NCBI GenBank assembly: GCA_910589415.1
Contig: OU342639.1
Location: 4,782,268 to 4,846,267, forward strand
Length of the DNA stretch: 64,000 nt
From: Malachius bipustulatus
Taxonomy: Eukaryota; Arthropoda; Insecta; Coleoptera; Melyridae
Direction: 5' to 3'
Part shown: positions 50,511-60,600 of the stretch, one piece after another
Position numbering within the stretch: position 1 is the stretch's first letter
Layout: the number at the start of each line of letters is the position of its first letter
Translations under genes and position numbers: made by a program
Notes under the pieces: model-generated
The model's database searches: none
Told to the model about the DNA's origin: nothing
What the model saw: the letters and a program-made list of their open reading frames with translations, nothing else

Positions 50511-50522
50511 GTAGTGAAAGGT
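50511..50522. repeat. 12-bp flanking direct repeat, left copy
   Basis: GTAGTGAAAGGT immediately precedes the 450-bp-unit array and is repeated exactly at 53,170-53,181 on its other side. This is the expected signature of a target site duplication made by retrotransposition. Confidence 0.75.
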
Positions 50523-50730
50523 GCATATTAAAAAGCCGAAGTATACTCAAAAGTCACAACAAACCGTAGGTAGGTAGGTCTTAATGAGTATAAAGACAAA
50601 TCAATAGCCTGTCGTATTGGAGTCGGGTTTTAACCCATCGTCCTGACAGTTGTCAAGTCTGGAGCGCCCGAGAACCCAAATAAAGAGTTTTAGACTCAGG
50701 CAGCAACACACATCCAACCAGACTACCAAA

Positions 50731-50775
50731 AGCACGGACGGCCGTTTCGGTCTCATTAGACCTCGTCAGCGTACT
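50731..50775 (-). ncRNA. Type I hammerhead ribozyme, copy 1
   Basis: Read on the minus strand: stem I AGTACG pairs with CGTGCT (six pairs, one G-U). The core is CTGACGA. Stem II is GGTCT/AGACC closed by loop AATG. Then GAA, stem III A-C/G-T with loop GGCC, and cleavage site GTC, with predicted cut between 50,737 and 50,736. Beyond the six pairs, CCAA/TTGG and GACT/AGTC extend stem I through small internal loops. All conserved hammerhead bases are present. The self-complementary ACGGCCGT of the tiny stem III could let two copies dimerise, as known for short-stem-III hammerheads of Penelope-like elements and retrozymes. Confidence 0.88.
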
Positions 50776-51180
50776 ATATTGGAGAGTCTGGAAGGATATG
50801 AATCGCTGCATGAATCGAAAACCCTATATGGAATCTCATTCAACCGGTTACCAGTGACCTCGAGACAGAGCGACATCTATCAAGAGAAACAACAGGCTCC
50901 CAGCAAAACAAAACTCCAGTGTGTAATATGGGTTGCAGACACTCCAGGGGCTACGAGACTGACATCAAATATGCATATTAAAAAGCCGAAGTATACTCAA
51001 AAGTCACAACAAACCGTAGGTAGGTAGGTCTTAATGAGTATAAAGACAAATCAATAGCCTGTCGTATTGGAGTCGGGTTTTAACCCATCGTCCTGACAGT
51101 TGTCAAGTCTGGAGCGCCCGAGAACCCAAATAAAGAGTTTTAGACTCAGGCAGCAACACACATCCAACCAGACTACCAAA

Positions 51181-51225
51181 AGCACGGACGGCCGTTTCGG
51201 TCTCATTAGACCTCGTCAGCGTACT
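51181..51225 (-). ncRNA. Type I hammerhead ribozyme, copy 2
   Basis: Identical core to copy 1, 450 bp downstream; predicted cleavage between 51,187 and 51,186 on the minus strand. Confidence 0.88.
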
Positions 51226-51630
51226 ATATTGGAGAGTCCGGAAGGATATGAATCGCTGCATGAATCGAAAACCCTATATGGAATCTCATTCAACCGGTTA
51301 CCAGTGACCTCGAGACAGAGCGACATCTATCAAGAGAAACAACAGGCTCCCAGCAAAACAAAACTCCAGTGTGTATTATGGGTTGCAGACACTCCAGGGG
51401 CTACGAGACTGACATCAAATATGCATATTAAAAAGCCGAAGTATACTCAAAAGTCACAACAAACCGTAGGTAGGTAGGTCTTAATGAGTATAAAGACAAA
51501 TCAATAGCCTGTCGTATTGGAGTCGGGTTTTAACCCATCGTCCTGACAGTTGTCAAGTCTGGAGCGCCCGAGAACCCAAATAAAGAGTTTTAGACTCAGG
51601 CAGCAACACACATCCAACCAGACTACCAAA

Positions 51631-51675
51631 AGCACGGACGGCCGTTTCGGTCTCATTAGACCTCGTCAGCGTACT
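51631..51675 (-). ncRNA. Type I hammerhead ribozyme, copy 3
   Basis: Identical core to copy 1; predicted cleavage between 51,637 and 51,636 on the minus strand. Confidence 0.88.
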
Positions 51676-52080
51676 ATATTGGAGAGTCCGGAAGGATATG
51701 AATCGCTGCATGAATCGAAAACCCTATATGGAATCTCATTCAACCGGTTACCAGTGACCTCGAGACAGAGCGACATCTATCAAGAGAAACAACAGGCTCC
51801 CAGCAAAACAAAACTCCAGTGTGTAATATGGGTTGCAGACACTCCAGGGGCTACGAGACTGACATCAAATATGCATATTAAAAAGCCGAAGTATACTCAA
51901 AAGTCACAACAAACCGTAGGTAGGTAGGTCTTAATGAGTATAAAGACAAATCAATAGCCTGTCGTATTGGAGTCGGGTTTTAACCCATCGTCCTGACAGT
52001 TGTCAAGTCTGGAGCGCCCGAGAACCCAAATAAAGAGTTTTAGACTCAGGCAGCAACACACATCCAACCAGACTACCAAA

Positions 52081-52125
52081 AGCACGGACGGCCGTTTCGG
52101 TCTCATTAGACCTCGTCAGCGTACT
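52081..52125 (-). ncRNA. Type I hammerhead ribozyme, copy 4
   Basis: Identical core to copy 1; predicted cleavage between 52,087 and 52,086 on the minus strand. Confidence 0.88.
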
Positions 52126-52530
52126 ATATTGGAGAGTCCGGAAGGATATGAATCGCTGCATGAATCGAAAACCCTATATGGAATCTCATTCAACCGGTTA
52201 CCAGTGACCTCGAGACAGAGCGACATCTATCAAGAGAAACAACAGGCTCCCAGCAAAACAAAACTCCAGTGTGTAATATGGGTTGCAGACACTCCAGGGG
52301 CTACGAGACTGACATCAAATATGCATATTAAAAAGCCGAAGTATACTCAAAAGTCACAACAAACCGTAGGTAGGTAGGTCTTAATGAGTATAAAGACAAA
52401 TCAATAGCCTGTCGTATTGGAGTCGGGTTTTAACCCATCGTCCTGACAGTTGTCAAGTCTGGAGCGCCCGAGAACCCAAATAAAGAGTTTTAGACTCAGG
52501 CAGCAACACACATCCAACCAGACTACCAAA

Positions 52531-52575
52531 AGCACGGACGGCCGTTTCGGTCTCATTAGACCTCGTCAGCGTACT
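52531..52575 (-). ncRNA. Type I hammerhead ribozyme, copy 5 (at truncation point)
   Basis: Core and six-pair stem I are intact, but the unit ends at 52,582, seven bases beyond the ribozyme. Only the proximal part of stem I (six pairs plus CCAA) is therefore retained and the outer GACT/AGTC extension is lost. Confidence 0.83.
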
Positions 52576-52951
52576 ATATTGGGTCAGCGTACTTTATTTG
52601 GGTTCTCGGGCGCTCCAGACTTGACAACTGTCAGGACGATGGGTTAAAACCCGACTCCAATACGACAGGCTATTGATTTGTCTTTATACTCATTAAGACC
52701 TACCTACCTACGGTTTGTTGTGACTTTTGAGTATACTTCGGCTTTTTAATATGCATATTTGATGTCAGTCTCGTAGCCCCTGGAGTGTCTGCAACCCATA
52801 TTACACACTGGAGTTTTGTTTTGCTGGGAGCCTGTTGTTTCTCTTGATAGATGTCGCTCTGTCTCGAGGTCACTGGTAACCGGTTGAATGAGATTCCATA
52901 TAGGGTTTTCGATTCATGCAGCGATTCATATCCTTCCGGACTCTCCAATAT

Positions 52952-52996
52952 AGTACGCTGACGAGGTCTAATGAGACCGAAACGGCCGTCCGTGCT
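52952..52996 (+). ncRNA. Type I hammerhead ribozyme, copy 6 (inverted unit)
   Basis: Same motif on the plus strand: AGTACG 52,952-52,957, CTGACGAG 52,958-52,965, GAAAC around 52,979-52,983, cleavage site GTC ending at 52,990 and CGTGCT 52,991-52,996. Predicted cleavage lies between 52,990 and 52,991. Confidence 0.88.
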
Positions 52997-53169
52997 TTTG
53001 GTAGTCTGGTTGGATGTGTGTTGCTGCCTGAGTCTAAAACTCTTTATTTGGGTTCTCGGGCGCTCCAGACTTGACAACTGTCAGGACGATGGGTTAAAAC
53101 CCGACTCCAATACGACAGGCTATTGATTTGTCTTTATACTCATTAAGACCTACCTACCTACGGTTTGTT

Positions 53170-53181
53170 GTAGTGAAAGGT
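53170..53181. repeat. 12-bp flanking direct repeat, right copy
   Basis: GTAGTGAAAGGT, identical to 50,511-50,522. One or two edge bases may be microhomology with the element rather than target duplication. Confidence 0.75.
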
Positions 53182-54630
53182 ATCTACAGATCCCAAAAAT
53201 TTTTCTGAGTATTTTGATATGTAGTTCATTTAGTTTCGTTCAGCATTTAATTTATGGTATCAATAAATACGATAAGCGAATAAATTTATTTTACAGAACA
53301 TAAGGAAGTTATTAAAGCGGTTTATGGTCGTGAATTTCACGTAATATAGCTTTCTGTCAGAGGTACAAATTGTTGACAGAAGGTGCAATTTCCCCTAGAA
53401 AAATCAATTCAGGACGTGGGCGAAAGAGAAAGAGAACAAGAAATCCTGAATTTGAGTTAGGTTTTTAGTTGAAAATTTTTCTTGGAGTTGCCTAAGAGAA
53501 GGGTATTAATTCACTCTAAGTGATTTTCTCACTCCTGCCCTGCAGTAGGTGGTTAACACAACAAAAATTTTTGAAAAGACGATCATTTATTTAAAATTTT
53601 GAATTTTATTTTGGGTATCAATACGTGGGTGGGGCTTTCGAAATCTGACATGTCCTGCTCGACAGGCCAAGGTGATTAATTTTATTTTTTTTATTTTGAG
53701 ACAAGCCATTAGGCAAAAGTAAGATTATAGAGAGTCCCACTGAAGGGGGAAGGAAAAAGGCTTCAATTTATATAGGGATTGTTCCTGGATTGTGGAATAA
53801 AAAGAATATACAGAGTGAGATTTGTTACATTTTATTTATAAACAATGTAATTTTTTAGACATATAAAATTACAACGAAGTATAATCTATTTTTAGTCACT
53901 CTCGTGTTGTTGGTGCTGGTGCTGGTAGTGATGGTATTGCCCTTATAACTCACATGAAAATACAAATGCAAATGTAACATCTACAGGGTGCTATAGTTAT
54001 TTGTTTATATAATTTCGTTGCAATTACAAATTACAAGCTTGTTTTACATGATATACCTGCTGCAGTTGAATGCTTCATTTTTTCAATACACAATACATTT
54101 ACTTATTTTTTTTTTTAGTTATTTTTCGCATTCATCTGCGATATACTTAAAACCCGAAAATATTAAACTGAGAAACTCCTAATTTATTGTACAGTGCGAT
54201 TGACTAGGTGTGTACTTTGTTAGAAATAGTGCGAAAACGTGGATACATCTTAATCTATAGAAGCTGAACAACTGTCTAAGAAATACATTGCGTTATTCCT
54301 ATAATATCAATAAAAGAATACATAGTGCAATATAAATATGTATTAGGTATATGTTTTGGTATATACATTTATTAATATAAGATAAAACAAACATTTTTGA
54401 CGCATTTAACTTTATTAATTAATATTTGTGTGTTATTTTACATAAATAATAAATATCTTCTCTGCAAGAGTCCTCGCATCTTCTTAAACTCAAAATGCGC
54501 ATGTTAACAAGGGAAAGTAACGCCTAGATCGATATGGTAGTCCGACGAGGTCCCTTCAAGGAAGAACCGCATCCAAGAAATACTCAGAAATGAAAAGGAG
54601 AAACGGGAGAGCAATAGAGAAGAATTAAAA
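53182..54630. other. Intergenic DNA; possible His/Gln-rich minus-strand 3' exon
   Basis: Mostly AT-rich without recognised genes. Around 53,893-53,945 the minus strand can be read as GQYHHYQHQHQQHESD followed by a stop, with AATAAA on the same strand about 60 bp downstream (near 53,831-53,836). This could be a last exon of an unknown minus-strand gene, or chance translation of a GGTGCTGGTGCTGGT microsatellite. Confidence 0.25.
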
Positions 54631-54637
54631 AAAAAAT

Positions 54638-55302
54638 GACCCGTATTACGAACATTGCTAATCAATTAGGGCATTGACAAAGAAGAAAAAAACTTGACAG
54701 GCCTAAAATAACAACAATCAGGAAGATAAATTTATATAAGGACTAAGTGGTAGGTATATATGGAAGAAGGGGGAGAGAAATGACCCGTATTACGAACATG
54801 TTAATAAATACAATGAAGAGAGGAAGAGTTTAAGGTTAAAAACCTAAAAATAATAGGAAGGCGGATGAGTGATTGAAACGATTATATAGAAGGAAATTAC
54901 GACCCGTATTACGAACATACAAATAAATACAATGACCGAGAAGGAAAAAAATATTTACCATACTTACAACAACAGGAATATGGAGGACTAAGTATTAGTA
55001 CCTATAAATAGAGAGCTAAAGATTGAAAGTATGAAAGCAATGAATCTACGATGAAATAATGAAAAAGGGGAACGGCGATATCCATACCACGATCATGTGA
55101 ATGAATAAGACAATGCAAAGAAGAAAATTAAAGTTAATTGGATCAAGGTAATAATAATTACCAAGAAAAAAAGACGCGAGACTAGAAACAGATAAGGTAG
55201 AACGTGATTAAAGAGAGAGAATTGATGGAAAACAGCAGAAGTATATTAGAATAGAAAGCTCTGCGGTAGAAAAGATAAAGATAGACCCCGTATTATGAAA
55301 AT
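54638..55302 (+). repeat. Degenerate tandem repeat with GACCCGTATTACGAACAT core
   Basis: The 18-bp core is exact at 54,638-54,655, 54,782-54,799 and 54,901-54,918, and altered at 55,284-55,302 (GACCCCGTATTATGAAAAT). A weaker match, CCATACCACGATCATG, lies at 55,082. Spacing is about 120-200 bp. Read as protein the core is DPYYEH, followed in two copies by a similar NKYN segment. Stops between copies exclude an intact reading frame. It may be a decayed coding repeat or a noncoding one. Confidence 0.6.
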
Positions 55303-55360
55303 GGGATTGATAGCAAGGACAAAGAAGAAGAAGATAGAGTATATATAGTCTGTCTCTGGA

Positions 55361-55468
55361 CGTCGTGGCGTAATGAGCATCTTAAGATTGTTTTTAAAAT
55401 CAGATACGACGTTTTGGCAAAAGAGTCTTAATTCAAACTGGCGTATCTCCCTCAGTTACGCCACTACG
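55361..55468. mobile_element. Small MITE-like inverted element, GTGGCGTAA ends
   Basis: CGTCGTGGCGTAA at 55,361 and TTACGCCACTACG ending at 55,468 are inverted with one mismatch in 13, around a 75-82 bp interior. The terminus resembles the CAGTGGCGTA ends at 26.5, 26.9 and 48.4 kb. Confidence 0.5.
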
Positions 55469-55469
55469 T

Positions 55470-56030
55470 GCGGAGCTCGATATATTATATTTGTATAATA
55501 GAAAGTTTTGTATGTGATATAATATGACATGTAAATACGATTTTTTGTACCAAATCGTGCAAATTTTTGCATCGAAAAATGCTGACAATAATAACTATAT
55601 TATTTCTATTATAATATTGGTAAAGACTTACAATTAATTATGACATTGACATAGATAATATATATATGTATATAATTATATTTGTTATTATTTTTTTTAA
55701 ATGCAAGGTAAGTATGTTTCATATACTTTCGTTATATAATAAACCAGCCCAACTTCTTTAAAGTTCGACACGCCTTCGATCGAGAAACTTCTCACACTTA
55801 CTTTGCCTTTTATTTTATAAAACTCCAATGAATATAAGGTACTAGGGTTACAACTACAGGTACTTGATGAATTAATTATTATTAATTATACTTTAAAGTT
55901 TAATTAAAACAATTAAAATCAAGATTGAGTAGGTAAATTGAATAGTAGGGGGATAACTTAAGTACACAAGCATGCAACATTGAAAACTTAATTGAAACTA
56001 TAATCAAAGACTGTTTATTATGTTTCATAT
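55470..56030. other. AT-rich intergenic DNA
   Basis: Contains AT-rich tracts (TATATATATG near 55,660-55,670) and no recognised gene. Confidence 0.4.
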
Positions 56031-56239
56031 GCTGTGCCAATCCTTCAGTTGATTATCCTTGATAAAGCTGCTAGGATTATCGATGCCAGAAACGGAAGTA
56101 TACTTATGGAAGAAGCTGAAATGTTCAAATCAATAGTTAATTATCACATCACCCCGTCAATGCAACAAGATTCCGAACTTATTTTATTACAGAATCATCC
56201 CAAGCAATTACAAGGACCACGACTCAACGACATAAGCCG

Positions 56240-57667
56240 TTGCAGGTAAAATTAGCGCACATAACGAATAAACCGATTAACATATCATGGAAAAATACGC
56301 GAAGAAGTATTTCGGAAATACGCCGTGGTTATGCTGCGGAAACTATGGAAACTGTGGAGGATTTGGCATCCCGCGTTACGTCAAATCGAAATGAGTCAGC
56401 GTCTGACTCAGGAATCCATGACATCATCGGAGAGACCGGGCCGGTTGCTGTGGTGGAGATGGCTAGAGGAGGGGGTATGACGTCACCCCTACTACACCAA
56501 AATCGAAGACATCTAATCCAGGAAAAATAGAAGCCCGAGTCCCCCAAGCCTCTATCTACCCAAACCTCCCCAAACCCAAACGATGCGAAATATCCCAATT
56601 CGCAGACGATACGACGATTTACTTCTCCAGCGGAAGACCGCAAATAACTCGTGAGAAAAGTCCTCCAAACGGATCTACACAACTGAAACCGATAGTTAGA
56701 AAAATCAAAACGGCGAATCGAAGTCAACGAAACCAAAACAACAGGAATCTACTTCATCAGAGACAACACCCGAGGAAGACAACCGAAATCCAAAGAAATG
56801 ACAATCAAGTGGAAAAGAGAAGCCAAATATCTAGGAGTGATCCTAAACGAATGGTTCGCTTCGAAAAGCAAGCCAGAAAGATCCGGAAAGGAATCAAACA
56901 GGCAATCGGGTCGCTCTACTCACTAATCGGCGGAAAACGCAAGGTGAGCCCGGAAAACAAAATCAAGATAATCAAGACGATACTGATACCCATCGTAACC
57001 TACGCTGGAACGACTTGGCAAGCATGCCAAAAGTCTTACAGGTCAGTTGCTCAGAGCGCAATCAACAAAGCCGCTAGGATGGCAGTCGTGGCGCCCTAGA
57101 TCATGACAAACTAACAAATCAGAGACGAAACGGGATTCGAAGAGCCGAGAGACATCATCACGAGGCAGATCCTTAAACTCGTGAAGTCAATGGAAAGCCA
57201 CGAAAACCCAACAGTGAGACTTGATTCAGCAAACGAATCAAGGAAACACAGAAACGACATCTTCAGCGTGAAAAGATACGTTGAAGAACACGGAATCGAG
57301 ATAAACCCGAAAAGGAAGAGGCCCTGTTAAGCAGCGAAAAACCAAACACCAAAAAGGGACAAAGACACCCCAGTGAGAGAGACATCCAAGCGATACCCTA
57401 AAACGCGAAACCCACCAAATTGCTGTGGAAAAACCAATCGAGAAAACCAACCCCCATAGTGACAAAGACACTCAAAGTGAAACCCCAAAGTGACAGTGAC
57501 AAATCAGTGAAGCGTGAGAAAGTGAAGGCTCCCTCGGTAACAGGCAGGAGAAATCTTGAAATCGTCATCACGGCAAGCAAATGAGGAAGCTTCAGATCTC
57601 AGATCCAGATATCAGTGAACACGAGGAGTGCAAAACGTTCTGAGCAAACCTCCATGGACCACGAAAA
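56240..57667 (+). pseudogene. Decayed Jockey-like LINE, 3' part of reverse transcriptase
   Basis: ISQFADDTTIYFSSGRPQ near 56,590-56,640 carries the FADD catalytic motif of Jockey-type reverse transcriptases. REAKYLGVILNE (about 56,818-56,853) is the palm-end motif. KIIKTILIPIVTYAGTTWQA (about 56,970-57,030) and the QSAINKAARMAV segment up to the stop near 57,099 form the thumb. Frameshifts separate these pieces and the N-terminal half of the domain is absent or unrecognisable (56,240-56,530 is uncertain). 57,100-57,667 is presumably the 3' untranslated part. The following LINE interrupted this one at 57,667, and the remainder resumes at about 61,742. Confidence 0.65.
57037..57667. repeat. 631-bp direct repeat, left copy
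   Basis: It is identical by eye to 61,111-61,741 (offset 4,074). It spans the end of the Jockey-like remnant and its 3' region, ending GACCACGAAAA, exactly where the inserted LINE begins. Confidence 0.9.
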
Positions 57668-60600
57668 CAGCAGAACGGAATTAATCGTCTGCTCAGCATA
57701 CTTCCCGGGAGATAGATCTGCCGAACAACCTCCTCCTACAATAGTGCGAAATCTGGTCGCCTATTGTCGTGGGAACAACTTACAACTTATCGTTGGATGT
57801 GACGCAAACTCGCACCACCTAGCTTGGGGGAGCACGGACATCAACGAAAGAGGTGAGTCGCTTTATAACTTTATAATAGGTGAAAAACTTATTGTGAATA
57901 ACATCGGCTCCAAACCAACCTTCGTCACAAAAAATAGACAGGAGGTACTAGATATAACATTCAGCTCAAACTTTATAAGCAATAGGATAACCAACTGGCA
58001 GGTATCCTCTGAACCTTCCTGTTCAGACCATAGACAAATAGTGTTCGACATCGAAATAGGTCATAGACCTATTGTGGAATATCGTGATCCAAAAAGAACA
58101 GACTGGAGCGGATATGAAAAATCCCTCCAGACTGGACTTGAGACCGTTATCCCCACAATAAAAAATCGTGATGATATTGAAATTGCGGCGGAACAAGTCC
58201 GGAACGCAATAATATCAGCCTATCACGAAAACTGTCCACCAAAAACGAAGAGAAACGACAGGAAAGTCGACTGGTGGAACAAAGACCTAGAGAAAAGAAG
58301 AAAAGAAGTTCGACGACTCTTCAATCGAGCTAAAGAGATGGGTAACTGGGATGAATACAGAACTAAGCTAACGGAGTACTACAAAGAGATCAGACGATCT
58401 AAAAGAGAGTCCTGGAGAAGGTTCTGCGAGAGCATCCATGATCTGCCTCGCAGCGCCAGAATTCACAAGATTCTCTCAAGAGATCCGACACAGCCATTTG
58501 GCTCGATAAAACGACCAGACGGTTCATTTACGGACTCAGAAAAGGAAACGTTAGAACTCCTAAAGGAAAATCACTTCCCAGGTAGCTCGCCTCTGTACAA
58601 TCAGTGGCAGCTGAATTCCGGAGGACGTATAAATCGACCTCAAAAATCGGAATGGAAAGTCTGCCGCTCGATCATTACAGCCAAGGCAATTGAAAACGCT
58701 GTAAAAACTTTTCAGCCTTTCAAGACACCTGGAGAGGACGGCATCTTTCCTGCCCTATTACAAAGGGGCATAAAGATACTGACGTCCTCTCTTATAAAAT
58801 TATTTAGGGCTAGTCTGGCATGGAACTACATCCCATCCAGCTGGGCGGCAACAAGGGTGGTGTACGTTCCCAAAGTGGGCCGTACAGAGCCACACCCTAA
58901 GTCATTCAGACCCATTAGCCTTACATCCTTTATACTGAAAAGTCTAGAGAGAATACTGGATGTACACATCAGGAGGAGTGTCTTAGTTTCACACCCTCTG
59001 AATGTGCACCAGTATGCCTATCAAGCTGGCAAATCAACCGATTTGGCACTTAATAACCTCGTGGGGAAGATCACCAAGTCTCTTGACAACAAAGAGATCA
59101 TGGTGGGAGTCTTCCTCGACATAGAAGGAGCATTTAACAATGCATTACCAAACTCACTGTATGAAGCAGCAGTTTCCAGAGGAATAGAACCGGTCATAAA
59201 CGGCTGGATCCGTAATATGCTAGATAGTAGGATGATAACGACCTCGATGGGAGGAGTTGAAGTCAGTTTCAGGCCGGGGAGAGGGTGCCCACAGGGAGGA
59301 GTACTCTCCCCCCTACTATGGACCCTTCTTGTAGACGACCTGCTGGCGATCCTCTCCCTATGGAGAGTTGAAGTTCAAGCATATGCGGATGACCTTGTAA
59401 TAATGATCAAAGGAAACTCCGAGAGGACAATATCCAATGTCCTTCAGGAAGTTCTTCAAGTCACGTATCAGTGGTGCGAGAGGGAGCAGATGTCTGTAAA
59501 TCCTCGCAAAACTGTTATAGTACCATTCACTAGACGAAAAAGGCTGGAAGACCTTATACCACCTACTCTTCAAGGAGTAGTTATACCATTTGCGGAGGAG
59601 GCTAAATATCTAGGTATCACACTTGATAGGAAGCTACTATGGAACTCCCATCTGGAAAAGATTATCCACAGAGCAAAGCTCTCCCTATGGAGTTGCAAAA
59701 AGATCTGTGGAAGAACTTGGGGCACTGGTCCCAAGCAAATACACTGGATATATGTAACGATCATTAGGCCAATGATCGCATATGGCTGTGTAGCTTGGTG
59801 GTCCAAAGGCTTACAAGCCTTGGCCAAAATGAAGCTGTCAAGTCTGCAAAGACAAGCATGCCTGGCAATCAGTGGAGCAATGAGCACCACACCGTCGGTG
59901 GCTATGGAAATACTTCTGGACCTTCCTCCACTCCATATATACTTGGAAAGAGAGGCCAGATGGACAACTTACAGACTACTACAGGTAGCACGAAGCACAC
60001 AAATGGCTTGTGTCATGGAACGGACCAGTCTACTGGACGACACTCAAAGTCACAGTCTTCTGGGTATGCCCTCAGACATGATGCCATACACAACAAACCA
60101 CTGCACTGCATACAACGTCCTCTTTCCAAGCAGAGACGAATGGGAGCGTAACTCAAACGACCTCCTCAAAGCAGACCTCACGTGGTTTACCGACGGTTCA
60201 AAGACTCCAACGGGAGTTGGATCCGGAGCGTACGACGCTGGGTCAAGACGAGAATTCTTTGCAAACCTGGGTCAGTACGCAACAATATTTCAGGCAGAAA
60301 TTTATGCCATTGTACTCAGCGCGCAGATGCTGGTTGAAACGCACTGCACGCAGAAAACAATTAAAATCTTCTCAGATAGCCAAGCGGCCCTAAAAGCCCT
60401 TTGCTCCATTCGTTGCAATTCCAAACTAGTATGGAACTGTCAAGCAGCACTCAATGAAGTAGCTAAAAACAATAACTTGACTCTGGTCTGGATTCCAGGT
60501 CACTCCGGCCTTGGAGAGAACGAAATAGCCGACTCTCTGGCTAGAAGAGCAACTGAATCCAAATTTACAGGACCGGAACCTGCTCTTGGCATATCCTCAA

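Larger units (their letters stand above)
50523..53169. mobile_element. Retrozyme-like element: head-to-head array of 450-bp hammerhead units
   Basis: Units repeat at exactly 450 bp (equivalent points 50,650, 51,100, 51,550, 52,000, 52,450). After about 4.6 direct copies the orientation flips at 52,583-52,593 and about 1.3 further copies follow inverted. The units are virtually identical: GAGAGTCTGG versus GAGAGTCCGG and AGTGTAATATGG versus AGTGTATTATGG are the few differences. Each complete unit carries a hammerhead ribozyme motif, on the minus strand in the direct copies and on the plus strand in the inverted part. The block is flanked by a 12-bp direct repeat. No reverse transcriptase is encoded. 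In animals such units are known as retrozymes, thought to be mobilised by Penelope-like elements. The 125-residue frame found in each unit lies antisense to the ribozyme and is probably not a gene. Confidence 0.85.

Noticed and set aside
50560..50580. GTAGGTAGGTAGG as telomeric or functional microsatellite
   Set aside because: It is not the insect telomere TTAGG repeat, and short GTAG runs recur across the window without context.
50650..53077. A 125-residue frame repeated in each 450-bp unit as a multigene family
   Set aside because: It is antisense to the ribozyme, has no recognisable domain, and its conservation follows from near-identity of the units. The truncated and inverted copies carry it equally.
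57615..57667. Native start of the 1,133-residue LINE protein
   Set aside because: The first 18 codons lie in the 631-bp repeat, which is target DNA, and the frame opens with GTG; the real N-terminus is missing.
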